A DNA stretch of 64,000 nt, taken from Tetzosporium hominis (lineage in GTDB: Bacteria; Bacillota; Bacilli; Bacillales_A; Planococcaceae). Shown piece after piece: positions 33,600-42,381 of this stretch; position 1 is the first letter of the stretch; every line of letters begins with the position of its first letter. The notes beneath the pieces are model-generated. The model was given only the letters and a program-made list of their open reading frames with translations, searched no databases and was not told where the DNA came from. The translations under genes were made by a program, and so were the position numbers. The stretch lies in NCBI RefSeq assembly GCF_002265435.1, contig NZ_NOKQ01000187.1, forward strand, positions 1-64,000. The letters run 5' to 3'.

Positions 33600-34730
33600 A
33601 TGAAGATTGTCACAATTGAACCAACCCCTAGTCCAAATTCAATGAAAATCGTCGTAGATACAGAACTACCTTTTGGTACAAGCACAAATTACAAAGTTGA
33701 AGCACTTGACCAAGCACAGGGAGTCATTCGACAGATTTTAGAGTTAGAAGGAATGAAAGGTATTTATCATGTTGCTAACTTTTTGGCAGTAGAGAAGCAT
33801 CCCAAAGCGAGCTGGGAACAGTTGATTCCGCAGATTGAAAGTTTGTTCGGTAAAGATACAGAAGCAGTGGAGGAACAACCAGCTTTAGATACATCTTTTG
33901 GAGAAGTCCGTGTCCACATTCAGGATTATCACGGCATACCGCTACAAGTAAAAGTGTTCGATAGCTCGTCAGAAAAACGGTATGCTCTGTCTCCACGCTT
34001 TACAGAAACATTCGAAAAACGTATTCAAGATGATGAGAACTATATCCTCCATAGAAAATGGTTGGATTATGGAGTTCGTTATGGAGAATTTGATGAAATC
34101 GCGGCGCAGGTCCAAGACGAGCTAGAGGCAGCTTACACAGAAGAACGTCTTCGTCAGTTGGCTGAGCCGGAGTCTCACACGGAGACAGAATGGAAAAATA
34201 AGCGTCACCCAGTCTCACTTGAAGAATTTCAACATCCAGATTGGCAAGTTCGCTATCAGTTGCTTGACCGTTTAACACACCCAAAAGAAGAAGACTTGCC
34301 ACTACTTGCTCTAGCTCTAAAAGACGAGAAAGTATCAATTCGCAGACTTGCAGTCATTTATCTTGGGATTCTTGAAGATCCAATTGTCGTTCCTCATTTG
34401 ACGATTGCTTTGCATGACAAAAATGCATCAATCCGTCGTACTGCAGGAGATACTATGAGTGACCTAGGGTATCCTGAGTTTGCACAAGCAATGGAACAAG
34501 CGCTTTTTGATAAAAATAAGCTAGTTCGTTGGCGTGCAGCCATGTTTTTCTATGAAGTTGGGGATGATACACATCTAGACTCGCTGCGCAAAGCTGAAAA
34601 TGACAGTGAGTACGAAGTCCGACTTCAAGTGAAAATGGCCATAGCGCGTATCGAGCAAGGAGAAGAAGCAAAAGGGTCCGTATGGAAACAAATGAACATG
34701 GCACGAGCAATCAAGGAGGAAAACCAATGA
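33600..34730 (+). CDS. ypgR: YpgR-like protein: Nfu N-domain plus HEAT repeats
   Basis: 376-residue protein. The N-terminal 85 residues match the Nfu/NifU scaffold N-domain (VTIEPTPSPNSMKIVVDTELPFG). The central part is unassigned. From about residue 215 HEAT/PBS-lyase-like repeats occur (DKNASIRRTAGDTMSDLGYPE, DEKVSIRRLAVIYLGIL). No cysteine pair for Fe-S scaffolding is present. Length and layout equal B. subtilis YpgR. It overlaps brxA by ATGA and is in the same operon. Exact role unknown; Fe-S or thiol-related adaptor function is a guess. Confidence 0.85.
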   Translation: MKIVTIEPTPSPNSMKIVVDTELPFGTSTNYKVEALDQAQGVIRQILELEGMKGIYHVANFLAVEKHPKASWEQLIPQIESLFGKDTEAVEEQPALDTSFGEVRVHIQDYHGIPLQVKVFDSSSEKRYALSPRFTETFEKRIQDDENYILHRKWLDYGVRYGEFDEIAAQVQDELEAAYTEERLRQLAEPESHTETEWKNKRHPVSLEEFQHPDWQVRYQLLDRLTHPKEEDLPLLALALKDEKVSIRRLAVIYLGILEDPIVVPHLTIALHDKNASIRRTAGDTMSDLGYPEFAQAMEQALFDKNKLVRWRAAMFFYEVGDDTHLDSLRKAENDSEYEVRLQVKMAIARIEQGEEAKGSVWKQMNMARAIKEENQ

Positions 34731-35164
34731 ACGCCTATGAAGAATATATGAAGCAAATCGTTCAGCCGATGCGTCAAGAATTGACGGGACATGGCTTTAC
34801 AGAATTGACGAGTGTTGAAGAAGTCGAAAATCATATGGAGTCTGCTAAAGGGATTTCGTTTATTGTCATTAATTCCGTCTGTGGTTGTGCAGCAGGACTT
34901 GCACGACCAGCTGCAATTGAAGCTATTGAAAATTTGACTCAAAAACCAGATCATCTTGTCACAGTCTTCGCCGGGCAAGACCAAGAAGCGACAGAGAGAA
35001 TGCGGAATTATTTTTCAGAAGTCCCACCAAGCTCTCCTTCAATGGCTATTTGGAAAGATGGTCAGCTAGCGTATTTCATTCCACGTGAGCAGATTGAAAA
35101 CTTCTCAAAAGAAGCTATTGTCGATCACGTGCAAGGTGTTTTGGAGCAACTTGTGACCTCATGA
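34727..35164 (+). CDS. brxA: Bacilliredoxin BrxA/YphP family
   Basis: 145-residue thioredoxin-fold protein with the family CxC motif Cys52-Gly-Cys54 (NSVCGCAAGLARP) and the conserved PPSSPSMAIW near 105. Bacilliredoxins remove bacillithiol from S-bacillithiolated proteins. ATG 34727 is behind GGAGG and overlaps the ypgR stop; the frame extends left to 34682 inside ypgR. It overlaps the methyltransferase gene by ATGA. Confidence 0.92.
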   Translation: MNAYEEYMKQIVQPMRQELTGHGFTELTSVEEVENHMESAKGISFIVINSVCGCAAGLARPAAIEAIENLTQKPDHLVTVFAGQDQEATERMRNYFSEVPPSSPSMAIWKDGQLAYFIPREQIENFSKEAIVDHVQGVLEQLVTS

Positions 35165-35952
35165 GAGTTGCGGTGACTACTTCAGCTAAACTGTCTGAGG
35201 AAGGGCGCGAGTATGCGAAAACATTTGCGGAACAAACTGGATATCCTTATGTGGACCGCGGGAATGGGTCTCTCCACAAGTGGTTTAACCAGTTTGATGT
35301 TCTCTATATTTGGACCTCTCAAGGTTGGGAAGCACAAAGTGGGGATGGGCATCGCTATGCTTATCATCCAGGCACTGCAATGTTTCGCTATAAGCGCTAT
35401 AAACAAGGGGAAGTAGAGCCATTTCTTTCTGCTGTTCAATTACAACCTGGAGATTCATTTCTTGATACAACACTTGGGTTTGGCTCCGACTGTCTGATGG
35501 CAAGTGTAGCTGTGGGAGTTACAGGGAAAGTGGTGGGGGTTGAGAAATCTCCAGTACTCAGTTTCCTTTTCCATCAAAGTCAGCAACTAGCCGATCTTCG
35601 TCTACCTCAATTAACGGCTGCTCTAAAACGAATCCAATGTGTGGAACAGGATGCTGTCGATTTTCTAAAGAGACAGCAAGACTGTTCTTTTGACGTTGTT
35701 TATTTAGACCCGATGTTTGAGGAGTCTATTGAAGAAGCTACGAACTTCCATACACATAAAGTGTTCGCAGTTCCAGATGCGTTTTCTGCCGAGTGGGTAG
35801 AAGAAGCGCTAAGAGTGGCCAAAAGACGTGTTGTGGTGAAAGCTCATTATACTAGCACTGTGTTTTCAGACTACGGATTCAAGCAGCAAGTCCGAAAAAC
35901 TTCAAAATTTCATTTTGGTTTCAAAGATAAAGAACAAGACCCAGCTGAGTGA
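35161..35952 (+). CDS. ypiP: Class I SAM-dependent methyltransferase-like protein (YpiP family)
   Basis: 263-residue protein. After a roughly 90-residue N-terminal domain comes a SAM-binding Rossmann motif I variant (DTTLGFGSDCLMASVAVG), the acidic strand VVGVEKSPVL and a catalytic-loop-like VVYLDPMFEES (DPxF, similar to the DPPY motif of nucleic-acid N-methyltransferases). The YpiP/RsmJ-like family is poorly characterised; an rRNA or DNA base target would fit the DPMF motif. It is the last gene of a yphP operon and is terminated by a hairpin over its stop. Confidence 0.8.
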   Translation: MRVAVTTSAKLSEEGREYAKTFAEQTGYPYVDRGNGSLHKWFNQFDVLYIWTSQGWEAQSGDGHRYAYHPGTAMFRYKRYKQGEVEPFLSAVQLQPGDSFLDTTLGFGSDCLMASVAVGVTGKVVGVEKSPVLSFLFHQSQQLADLRLPQLTAALKRIQCVEQDAVDFLKRQQDCSFDVVYLDPMFEESIEEATNFHTHKVFAVPDAFSAEWVEEALRVAKRRVVVKAHYTSTVFSDYGFKQQVRKTSKFHFGFKDKEQDPAE

Positions 35953-35968
35953 TCAGCTGGGTCTTTGT
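35936..35968 (+). terminator. Hairpin terminator of the ypgR-brxA-ypiP operon
   Basis: The perfect 13-bp stem (35936-35948 with 35953-35965) and GTGA loop include the ypiP stop codon. Only a short T run follows. Confidence 0.75.
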
Positions 35969-35969
35969 A

Positions 35970-36047
35970 TCAATGTGTGAAGTTTAAAGAAGTCAAGTAA
36001 CCTAATAGTAATAAATATCCGATGCCAATGAAAATACCTAAGCTCAT
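35970..36047 (-). CDS. 25-residue single-span membrane peptide, unannotated type
   Basis: A minus-strand ORF of 25 codons encodes MSLGIFIGIGYLLLLGYLTS then LNFTH. An ideal ribosome site AAAGGAGG lies 7 nt before the ATG. A plausible promoter (TTCATT, 17 bp, TACAAT, 36096-36124) lies upstream. The peptide is almost entirely hydrophobic and would span the membrane once. It begins its own transcription unit, divergent from ypjP. The coding frame fills the gap exactly up to the ypiP terminator. I do not recognise a family. The strong ribosome site is the main argument that it is real. Confidence 0.65.
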   Translation of the reverse strand: MSLGIFIGIGYLLLLGYLTSLNFTH

Positions 36048-36095
36048 TAGAAGGCCTCCTTTTATGTAATCAATTTGTGCATGTGGTTGCTTCTT

Positions 36096-36124
36096 ATTGT
36101 ACAATGAAATGAGAAAAGAATGAA
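36096..36124 (-). promoter_or_regulatory. Candidate promoter of the 25-codon gene
   Basis: On the minus strand TTCATT (36119-36124), 17 bp, TACAAT (36096-36101). The predicted start of transcription lies near 36089, about 40 nt upstream of the ATG. Confidence 0.45.
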
Positions 36125-36161
36125 GTGCAACTCCTAGTTTGAGTGACAAGTTGTTTCAAAA

Positions 36162-36707
36162 ATGTTACGGATGGATGTGAATGAATTGACTTTATATGTG
36201 AAAAAGTTTCTTGCTGCCTTAGTTGCCGTCATTACATTTGGTGTCATCACACCTTCACATGAAATCTGGAACGCGGTATTTGAAATTGAAGAAAGCCGCG
36301 TTAGCCAGAGTTATATTGAGCAACAACCCATTGACATTAAGAGCCTATTAGTATCAGCCGAAGAGCAAAGCATGGTTAAGTTCGGTTCAAAAATCAGTCC
36401 TAAAATTTATGATCAGTATCAAACTGCAATTTTCCCGGCATACCAAGAAAAAATTGAAGAACTTGCAACTGCTGAATCCGCAATTTCTCATAAACCTTCT
36501 GGTGAATATGGAGAAAAGATCTTTCATCTATATGATACGGTGACAAATGATGATATTCTTCGAGCTCATGTCCGCGTAGAAAAACGACCACAAGAGGGAT
36601 ATTACTTTACCTTCCACTATCATACGGCTGATGATGCATTTACTAGTCATATTGATGTTGGTGAAATCTACTGGTCGAAAAATACACCGCCTAAATGGTT
36701 ATCATAA
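36162..36707 (+). CDS. ypjP: YpjP-like protein
   Basis: 181-residue protein with an N-terminal membrane segment (about residues 13-30, KKFLAALVAVITFGVITP) and an extracytoplasmic domain, matching the YpjP family that precedes thy genes in Bacillus. GEKIFHLYDTVTNDDILRAHVRVEKRPQEG is the conserved end region. The start is uncertain: ATG 36162 or 36171, neither with a good ribosome site. It lies 12 nt ahead of thyA and is probably in the same operon. Function unknown. Confidence 0.75.
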   Translation: MLRMDVNELTLYVKKFLAALVAVITFGVITPSHEIWNAVFEIEESRVSQSYIEQQPIDIKSLLVSAEEQSMVKFGSKISPKIYDQYQTAIFPAYQEKIEELATAESAISHKPSGEYGEKIFHLYDTVTNDDILRAHVRVEKRPQEGYYFTFHYHTADDAFTSHIDVGEIYWSKNTPPKWLS

Positions 36708-36719
36708 AGGAGCACTCCC

Positions 36720-37658
36720 ATGAAACAATATCACGATCTTTGTACATATATTTTGGAAAACGGAGAACAACGAAAGGACCGAACAGGAGTTGGGACAATT
36801 GGCGTATTTGGCTATCAAATGCGTTTTAATCTTCAACAAGGATTCCCGCTTCTGACAACAAAGCATACCTCATTTAAATTAGTTGCAAGTGAACTGTTAT
36901 GGTTTTTAAAAGGGGACACGAACGTGCAAACTTTGGTCCGTCAAAACAATAACATTTGGAACGAGTGGGCATTTGAAAATTGGGTAGCAAGCGACGAGTA
37001 TCAAGGACCTGATATGACTAACTTCGGAATACGCGCAACTCAAGATGCTGATTTCAAGGTTCACTACGACAAAGAGATGACTACTTTTATTGAGCGTCTT
37101 AAAGTCGATGATTCGTTTGCTGCTAAATACGGCGAACTTGGGCCTGTATACGGCAGACAATGGCGTGCTTGGGAAGGCAAGGATGGTCAAATCATCGATC
37201 AGATCCAGAACGTCATCTCCTCTTTGAAACAATCCCCACACTCAAGACGTCATATTGTGACCGCTTGGAATCCGGCAGAAGTAGATGAGATGGCACTACC
37301 ACCTTGTCACTCATTTATGCAGTTCTACGTGCAAGGAGACAAACTGTCCTGCCAGTTATACCAAAGAAGTGCAGACGTGTTTTTAGGAGTACCTTTTAAT
37401 ATTGCATCTTACGCATTATTAGTTCATCTAATCGCACAAGAGACAAACCTTGAAGTTGGCGAATTTGTTCATACATTCGGTGACGCTCATTTGTATTTAA
37501 ATCACTTAGAGCAAGTAAATGAGCTGTTGTCCCGTGAACCCAAAAAATTACCTGAGATTCAATTGAGTTCAAAATCCATTTTTGATATGGAACTCGAAGA
37601 TATTCAACTTATCGGTTATGAATCGCACCCTCGTATTCATGCTGAAATTGCTGTTTAA
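36720..37658 (+). CDS. thyA: Thymidylate synthase ThyA
   Basis: 312-residue thymidylate synthase that methylates dUMP to dTMP with methylene-tetrahydrofolate. The catalytic Cys196 is in [13 protein letters not shown], the dUMP phosphate loop includes RKDRTGVGT and [12 protein letters not shown], and [13 protein letters not shown] follows. It is about 50 residues longer than the E. coli type because of an insertion at about 75-125 ([20 protein letters not shown]...), as in the L. casei and S. aureus type. AAAGGAG precedes the ATG. folA follows 12 nt downstream to recycle the dihydrofolate produced. Confidence 0.97.
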   Translation: MKQYHDLCTYILENGEQRKDRTGVGTIGVFGYQMRFNLQQGFPLLTTKHTSFKLVASELLWFLKGDTNVQTLVRQNNNIWNEWAFENWVASDEYQGPDMTNFGIRATQDADFKVHYDKEMTTFIERLKVDDSFAAKYGELGPVYGRQWRAWEGKDGQIIDQIQNVISSLKQSPHSRRHIVTAWNPAEVDEMALPPCHSFMQFYVQGDKLSCQLYQRSADVFLGVPFNIASYALLVHLIAQETNLEVGEFVHTFGDAHLYLNHLEQVNELLSREPKKLPEIQLSSKSIFDMELEDIQLIGYESHPRIHAEIAV

Positions 37659-37670
37659 GGACGTGGTAGC

Positions 37671-38150
37671 ATGATTTCTATGATCGTTGCTCATGATGAA
37701 AATCGAGTCATTGGTTCAAATAATGAGATGCCGTGGCATCTTCCGGAAGATTTGGCTTATTTCAAATCAGTTACTCTCAACAAGCCGGTCATCATGGGAA
37801 GAAAAACATTTGAATCGATTGGAAGACCCTTACCAAACCGCACGAACATCATCATTACTCGTAACAAAGAGTTTGAAGCTGAAGGGACTTATGTATTTCA
37901 TTCGATGGAAGACGCTGTCGAGTTCGCGAAACAGCAAGGAGACGAACAACTGATTATTGGCGGTGCACAGATTTTTAAAGACTATTTAGATATGGCAGAT
38001 CAACTTTATATTACTGAGATCCATGAAACTTTTGAAGGTGACGCCTATTTTCCTGAATATCCTGAATTTGAACTCCAGTGGGAGTCAGATAAGATGACTT
38101 CAAAAGCTGGAATCGATTACACTTATAAACGTTATAGCAAGAAAGGCTAG
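37671..38150 (+). CDS. folA: Dihydrofolate reductase
   Basis: 159-residue DHFR that reduces dihydrofolate with NADPH. Visible motifs are the substrate loop AHDENRVIGSNNEMPWHLPEDLAYFK with catalytic Glu/Asp in the helix, MGRKTFESIGRPLPNRTNIIITR for NADPH, and LIIGGAQIFKDYL. The Met20-type loop and Trp in MPWHLP are intact, so it should be trimethoprim-sensitive in kind, but affinity cannot be judged. It is coupled with thyA. Confidence 0.97.
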   Translation: MISMIVAHDENRVIGSNNEMPWHLPEDLAYFKSVTLNKPVIMGRKTFESIGRPLPNRTNIIITRNKEFEAEGTYVFHSMEDAVEFAKQQGDEQLIIGGAQIFKDYLDMADQLYITEIHETFEGDAYFPEYPEFELQWESDKMTSKAGIDYTYKRYSKKG

Positions 38151-38159
38151 TGAAGACTC

Positions 38160-38897
38160 GTGATTAGAAGTCTTGTGACATATAGTTATATTATTGGCTA
38201 CATCCCTACCCAAATGGCTACATTACGAAGGTTACAAAAAAAGAAGCATGAGTTAGATACCGCTTCTTACGATGACCTGGTCTATGAAACGCCGAGAAGG
38301 TGGGCAACGAATATTTTAAAAAAAGCCGGTGCTTCTGTGGAAATTTCGGGTACTGAGCATCTCCCTCAAGGACCCGTGCTTCTAGTAGCCAATCACGAAG
38401 GGAATTTTGATATTCCGGTACTGATTTCCAAAGTTCCAAAGCCTTTCGGATTTTTATCAAAAGTGGAAGTGACGAAAATTCCGTTTATAGCTGATTGGAT
38501 GACAGAAATGAATTGTGTCTTCATCGACCGGTCTAACAGACGAAGTGCTTTGAAATCCATAGAGGATAGTATAGAGACTCTGCGTAACGGACACTCTTTA
38601 CTATTGTTCCCAGAAGGGACAAGATCTAAAGGACAAGGCATACGGGAATTTAAATCAGGATTTGTGCGAGTTGCTCAAAAAGGAGGAGTACCTATTGTGC
38701 CCATTGCGGTTTATGGAACTTCTCGTCTGATGGAACAACAGAGCAACCGGATTAAACCAGCTCAAGTATATGTGCAGGTTTTGCCTTCAATTTCTATAGA
38801 AGAGACGGAAAGTACAGATGAATTTAAACAACGCATTCAACACCAGATTGAACATGCGCTACTAGAGCTACAAAAGGGGGAAAATGTCTATGATTAA
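38160..38897 (+). CDS. plsC: 1-acyl-sn-glycerol-3-phosphate acyltransferase (PlsC-like)
   Basis: 245-residue acyltransferase with the HX4D motif (NHEGNFD), the FPEGTRSKGQGI block and the later PIVPIAVYG block. It acylates lysophosphatidic acid to phosphatidic acid at the membrane; the N-terminal region is hydrophobic and basic. The predicted GTG start has a modest ribosome site. It is in the position of B. subtilis ypkP next to dfrA and overlaps degV by 8 nt. Confidence 0.88.
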   Translation: MIRSLVTYSYIIGYIPTQMATLRRLQKKKHELDTASYDDLVYETPRRWATNILKKAGASVEISGTEHLPQGPVLLVANHEGNFDIPVLISKVPKPFGFLSKVEVTKIPFIADWMTEMNCVFIDRSNRRSALKSIEDSIETLRNGHSLLLFPEGTRSKGQGIREFKSGFVRVAQKGGVPIVPIAVYGTSRLMEQQSNRIKPAQVYVQVLPSISIEETESTDEFKQRIQHQIEHALLELQKGENVYD

Positions 38898-39726
38898 AAT
38901 TGTGACGGATTCTACTGCTGAGCTGACACAAGAAGTACTGGATCGTTACAGCATAACAGTAGTTCCTCTAACCATTCATGTGAATGGAGAGGATTATCTA
39001 GATGGAGTGACCATCTCAGCAGAACAATTTCTTCAAAAGATGAAAGCTACTGAAGAGTTACCTAAATCTTCTCAACCAGCGGCTGGAACATTCAAACAAG
39101 TGTATGATGAGCTAGGAAAAGATGGATCTCAAATCTTATCCATCCATATGACAGGTGGAATGAGCGGTACAGTTAAATCTGCACAAGCTGCTGCAGAAAT
39201 GACGGAAAGTGATGTAACAGTTGTTGACTCTCGCTTTATCTCTCATGCTCTGGCTTTCCAAGTGATTGAAGCAGCAAAAGCGGCTGAAGAAGGAAAGTCA
39301 CTTGATGACATCCTTGACCTACTGGACCGTGTTCGCGCCAATACCAGACTGTTTGTAGTAGTTGATACACTAGAGAATCTGGTCAAAGGCGGTCGTATTG
39401 GTAAAGGCCGAGCTATGATAGGATCGTTATTGTCCATCAAACCGATTGCATCCCTTGCAAATGGAGAATATACTCCTGTAGCTAAGGCACGCAGCTACAA
39501 GCAAGTCATCAACTATTTGATGAATGAATTTAAGACGGATACTGGTTCCTCAGGAGTAAAAGCAGTTGGGATTGCACAAGCAGATGGGTTCCAAATGGCT
39601 ACCCCTCTAAAAGAGGCTATTGAGGCGTCTGGATTCCGTGATGTAAAGATGTCCTTTACGACTCCCGTAATTTCCACGCACACAGGCCCAGGCGCCATTG
39701 GGTTTATGTATTTGTTGGAAGGATAA
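38890..39726 (+). CDS. degV: DegV family fatty-acid-binding protein (FakB-like)
   Basis: 278-residue DegV protein. The N-terminus MIKIVTDSTAELTQEVL and the conserved SSQPAAGTF, SIHMTGGMSGTVKSA and VVDSRFISHALAFQV blocks are typical, as is KGGRIGK. These proteins bind fatty acids for FakA phosphorylation. GGGGG spaces ATG 38890 better than ATG 38884 (gap of 3 nt). It overlaps the plsC end, coupling lipid genes. Confidence 0.9.
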   Translation: MIKIVTDSTAELTQEVLDRYSITVVPLTIHVNGEDYLDGVTISAEQFLQKMKATEELPKSSQPAAGTFKQVYDELGKDGSQILSIHMTGGMSGTVKSAQAAAEMTESDVTVVDSRFISHALAFQVIEAAKAAEEGKSLDDILDLLDRVRANTRLFVVVDTLENLVKGGRIGKGRAMIGSLLSIKPIASLANGEYTPVAKARSYKQVINYLMNEFKTDTGSSGVKAVGIAQADGFQMATPLKEAIEASGFRDVKMSFTTPVISTHTGPGAIGFMYLLEG

Positions 39727-39730
39727 TCTC

Positions 39731-40561
39731 GTGAAACAATTCGGTTTACTACTTATAGGGTTGGTTTTTTTGATTGCGGGATGTTCTTCTATTGTTATTA
39801 AACCAGTCTTTCAAACCAAAGAACGTGAGGAACCTGTAGATTATCAGGTTCCTTATGCTGTCTTTCCGGACAATTTGTTATTCCTTGGGTTGGGAGATTC
39901 ATTGACTGTAGGCGTAGGAGATGAATTAAAACAGGACGGGTATTTAGGACGTGTAAAACAGGAGTTACTACAAAGTGATCAAATCGAGCAAATTGATTTG
40001 ATCAATACAGCAAAGCGAGGACGTAGAAGTGATCAATTGATGACATTACTTTCTAGTGGAGCCCTTGATAAGGAAATACAAGAAGCTAGTCATATTTACC
40101 TTTCAATTGGCGGAAATGATGTCATGAAAATCATCAAACGGGATTTATTTTCTCTTCAACTGGATGCCTTTGAAGAAGAACGAGAAAATTATGAAACTCG
40201 CTATTTTCATATTTTGCATTATATCCGTGACTTAAATCCTCAAGCCCCAATCATTGCATTGGGATTATACAATCCCTTCTCCTTAATCACTGTAGAATCA
40301 GAGGAAGTGGAATCCATCATAACAGACTGGAACACCACCATGGAACGTCAGCTGATGGAGTTTGAAGCAACTTGTTATGTGCCTGTTCAAGATTTGTTTT
40401 ATACAAACACAAACTTGGTCTATCATACAGATTTCTTTCATCCAAATGCTAAAGGCTATGAATTGATTGCCAATCGGATGATCAGAACCATGGAAAGCTG
40501 TGGTTTTGTTGAAGAAACAAATGGGGAACTGTATGTAAAGGGGGCGAGTCGGAATGAATAA
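39731..40561 (+). CDS. ypmR: SGNH/GDSL-family lipoprotein (YpmR-like)
   Basis: 276-residue lipoprotein. It starts at GTG 39731 behind GGAAGG; signal peptide with lipobox LIAGC, Cys18. SGNH hydrolase blocks follow: block I GLGDSLTVGVG, block III IYLSIGGNDVMK, block V TDFFHPNAKGYELIA (Asp-His pair). It is likely an esterase or acyl hydrolase at the outer face of the membrane; the substrate is unknown. It overlaps ypmS by 8 nt. Confidence 0.88.
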   Translation: MKQFGLLLIGLVFLIAGCSSIVIKPVFQTKEREEPVDYQVPYAVFPDNLLFLGLGDSLTVGVGDELKQDGYLGRVKQELLQSDQIEQIDLINTAKRGRRSDQLMTLLSSGALDKEIQEASHIYLSIGGNDVMKIIKRDLFSLQLDAFEEERENYETRYFHILHYIRDLNPQAPIIALGLYNPFSLITVESEEVESIITDWNTTMERQLMEFEATCYVPVQDLFYTNTNLVYHTDFFHPNAKGYELIANRMIRTMESCGFVEETNGELYVKGASRNE

Positions 40562-41129
40562 ATGGAAGATTGCATTTTTCGTACTAGTAGTAGCACTTAT
40601 ACTAGGAGCGGTTTGGTTAGTCAATATGATTTCAACTGAATCAGAGAGCTATGAATTAGCTGAGAGAGCAGCAGCCACTTCAGGTGGAGAATTAAGAGTT
40701 CAGACAACTAAATCGGATTTTGAAGCATTGGCTAACAAGTATATTCAAGAAGCAGTTGAAAACCAGCCTATCCCACTAGAATTGACAGTGGACAATCAGA
40801 TAGCGTTAGTATCCGAACTTACAGTATTTACATTAACGATTCCGGTTCAAATGTATTTTGACCCTATCGTAAAAGAAGATGGCAATATTCAACTAAAACA
40901 AGATAAGGTAGACATTGGACAATTGTCAATTCCACCTGAACAAGTATTAAAGCTGTTACGAGATTCTATAGACCTGCCTACATGGATGGTCGTTAGTCCA
41001 GCAGATGAGTCTGTTTTTATCGATTTAGGTGGACTACCAATTGATGGCGATTTTGATATTCGCGCTGAAAAGATTGATTTAGAAAATGACGAGATCATCC
41101 TTTCTGTTACAGTTCCAACAACAAACTAG
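40554..41129 (+). CDS. ypmS: YpmS family membrane-anchored protein (DUF2140)
   Basis: 191-residue protein with one N-terminal membrane segment (residues 4-23, [20 protein letters not shown]) and an extracytoplasmic domain of the YpmS family, including the conserved [20 protein letters not shown]-like and [19 protein letters not shown] stretches. Function unknown; it is always beside ypmR. It overlaps ypmR by 8 nt and precedes msrA by 11 nt. Confidence 0.85.
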   Translation: MNKWKIAFFVLVVALILGAVWLVNMISTESESYELAERAAATSGGELRVQTTKSDFEALANKYIQEAVENQPIPLELTVDNQIALVSELTVFTLTIPVQMYFDPIVKEDGNIQLKQDKVDIGQLSIPPEQVLKLLRDSIDLPTWMVVSPADESVFIDLGGLPIDGDFDIRAEKIDLENDEIILSVTVPTTN

Positions 41130-41140
41130 GAGGTTTTCAT

Positions 41141-41668
41141 ATGGAAATCGCAACATTTGCAGGTGGTTGTTTTTGGTGCATGGTAAAGCCGTTTGATCAC
41201 TATGACGGAATTGAAAAAGTAGTCTCCGGGTACACCGGCGGACATGTTGAAAATCCAACTTATGAACAAGTCTGTTCGGAAACGACAGGGCATTATGAAG
41301 CGGTTCAAATCACATTTGACCCCGCTAAATTTTCGTATGAATCTATTGTAGAGATCTTTTTTCAAAATATTGACCCGTTTGATGCAGGCGGTCAATTCTT
41401 TGACCGGGGCCAATCGTACCAAACGGCTATTTTCTTTCATAGTGAAGAGCAAAAAGAAATTGCAGAACAAGTCATGAAGCGATTAGAAAACGATGTCTTC
41501 GCTAAAAAAGTAGCTGTAAAACTGCTTCCTGCTTCTACGTTCTATCAGGCGGAAGACTATCACCAAGATTACTATAAAAAAAATAGTGGACACTACACAC
41601 GCTATTTCACAGGATCTGGTCGCAAACAGTTCACGGAAAATTTAAGGAGGGATTACTTTGAAAGATAA
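41141..41668 (+). CDS. msrA: Peptide methionine sulfoxide reductase MsrA
   Basis: 175-residue MsrA that reduces methionine-S-sulfoxide. The catalytic Cys10 sits in [13 protein letters not shown], with the [28 protein letters not shown] signature and Y/F residues for substrate binding. AGGAGG is 6 nt before the ATG. It overlaps msrB by 11 nt. Confidence 0.95.
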   Translation: MEIATFAGGCFWCMVKPFDHYDGIEKVVSGYTGGHVENPTYEQVCSETTGHYEAVQITFDPAKFSYESIVEIFFQNIDPFDAGGQFFDRGQSYQTAIFFHSEEQKEIAEQVMKRLENDVFAKKVAVKLLPASTFYQAEDYHQDYYKKNSGHYTRYFTGSGRKQFTENLRRDYFER

Positions 41669-42083
41669 TCTACGAGAAAAGCTTACAGAAATGCAGTACT
41701 ACGTTACACAACAAAACGGTACAGAGCCTCCCTATAAGAATGAATTTGATCAGCATTTTGACGAGGGTATCTATGTGGATATCGTGTCTGGAAAACCATT
41801 ATTCCATTCAAAAGACAAGTATGATGCAGGATGCGGTTGGCCAAGCTTTACTCGACCAATTGATGCACCTGAAGTAGTCGAAGAGTTTGATGACAGCTTT
41901 GGAATGAGACGCGTTGAGGTACGAAGCAAGACAGCGAATTCTCACCTAGGACATGTCTTTCCAGACGGTCCAAAAGAAGAGACGGGTCTTCGTTACTGCA
42001 TCAATTCCGCGGCCCTTCGCTTTGTGCCTAAGCAAGATTTAGAAAAAGAAGGCTATGGCGACTACTTGTCGACATTTGAGTAA
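41658..42083 (+). CDS. msrB: Peptide methionine sulfoxide reductase MsrB
   Basis: 141-residue MsrB that reduces methionine-R-sulfoxide. The catalytic Cys is in [13 protein letters not shown]; the substrate site is in [11 protein letters not shown]. The two CxxC zinc sites of the metal form are absent, so this is the zinc-free form. The start is TTG 41658 behind GGAGGG, inside msrA. The two genes protect proteins from both sulfoxide epimers. Confidence 0.93.
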   Translation: MKDNLREKLTEMQYYVTQQNGTEPPYKNEFDQHFDEGIYVDIVSGKPLFHSKDKYDAGCGWPSFTRPIDAPEVVEEFDDSFGMRRVEVRSKTANSHLGHVFPDGPKEETGLRYCINSAALRFVPKQDLEKEGYGDYLSTFE

Positions 42084-42094
42084 AGGTGTAGCCA

Positions 42095-42310
42095 ATGCGA
42101 GACAGTTTTTATCAATTTGCCCTTCGCTACAGAGGTGGCTCTACGACTAATCAGAAACACCGGTTTGCTGAACGGGTTTTTGAATTACATGACTTCCCGA
42201 AAGCTTCAACAGACTTTCATGAAATCTCTTTATATATTGAGATGCAGGCAGATGATGACTTGCCTGCATCTACTTTTGACGAGTTGTGGGAAGAATATAC
42301 GTCAAGATGA
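42095..42310 (+). CDS. yozE: YozE family small protein
   Basis: 71-residue SAM-like helical protein of the YozE family. It opens DSFYQFALRYRGG and ends with the conserved FPKASTDFHEISLYIEMQADDD-like stretch then FDELWEEYTS. It occurs beside msr genes in Bacillus and Staphylococcus. DNA-binding fold, function unknown. Confidence 0.88.
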   Translation: MRDSFYQFALRYRGGSTTNQKHRFAERVFELHDFPKASTDFHEISLYIEMQADDDLPASTFDELWEEYTSR

Positions 42311-42319
42311 CACCGACAA

Positions 42320-42348
42320 TTGCAATCAGACGTTAAACTATGTATCAT
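42320..42348 (+). promoter_or_regulatory. Promoter of deoD
   Basis: TTGCAA (42320-42325), 17 bp, TATCAT (42343-42348). A direct repeat ACGTTAAA occurs at 42330-42337 and 42357-42364, flanking the -10 box; possible regulator sites. Confidence 0.5.
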
Positions 42349-42381
42349 AAATCTATACGTTAAAGAAATGAGGTTACAAAG

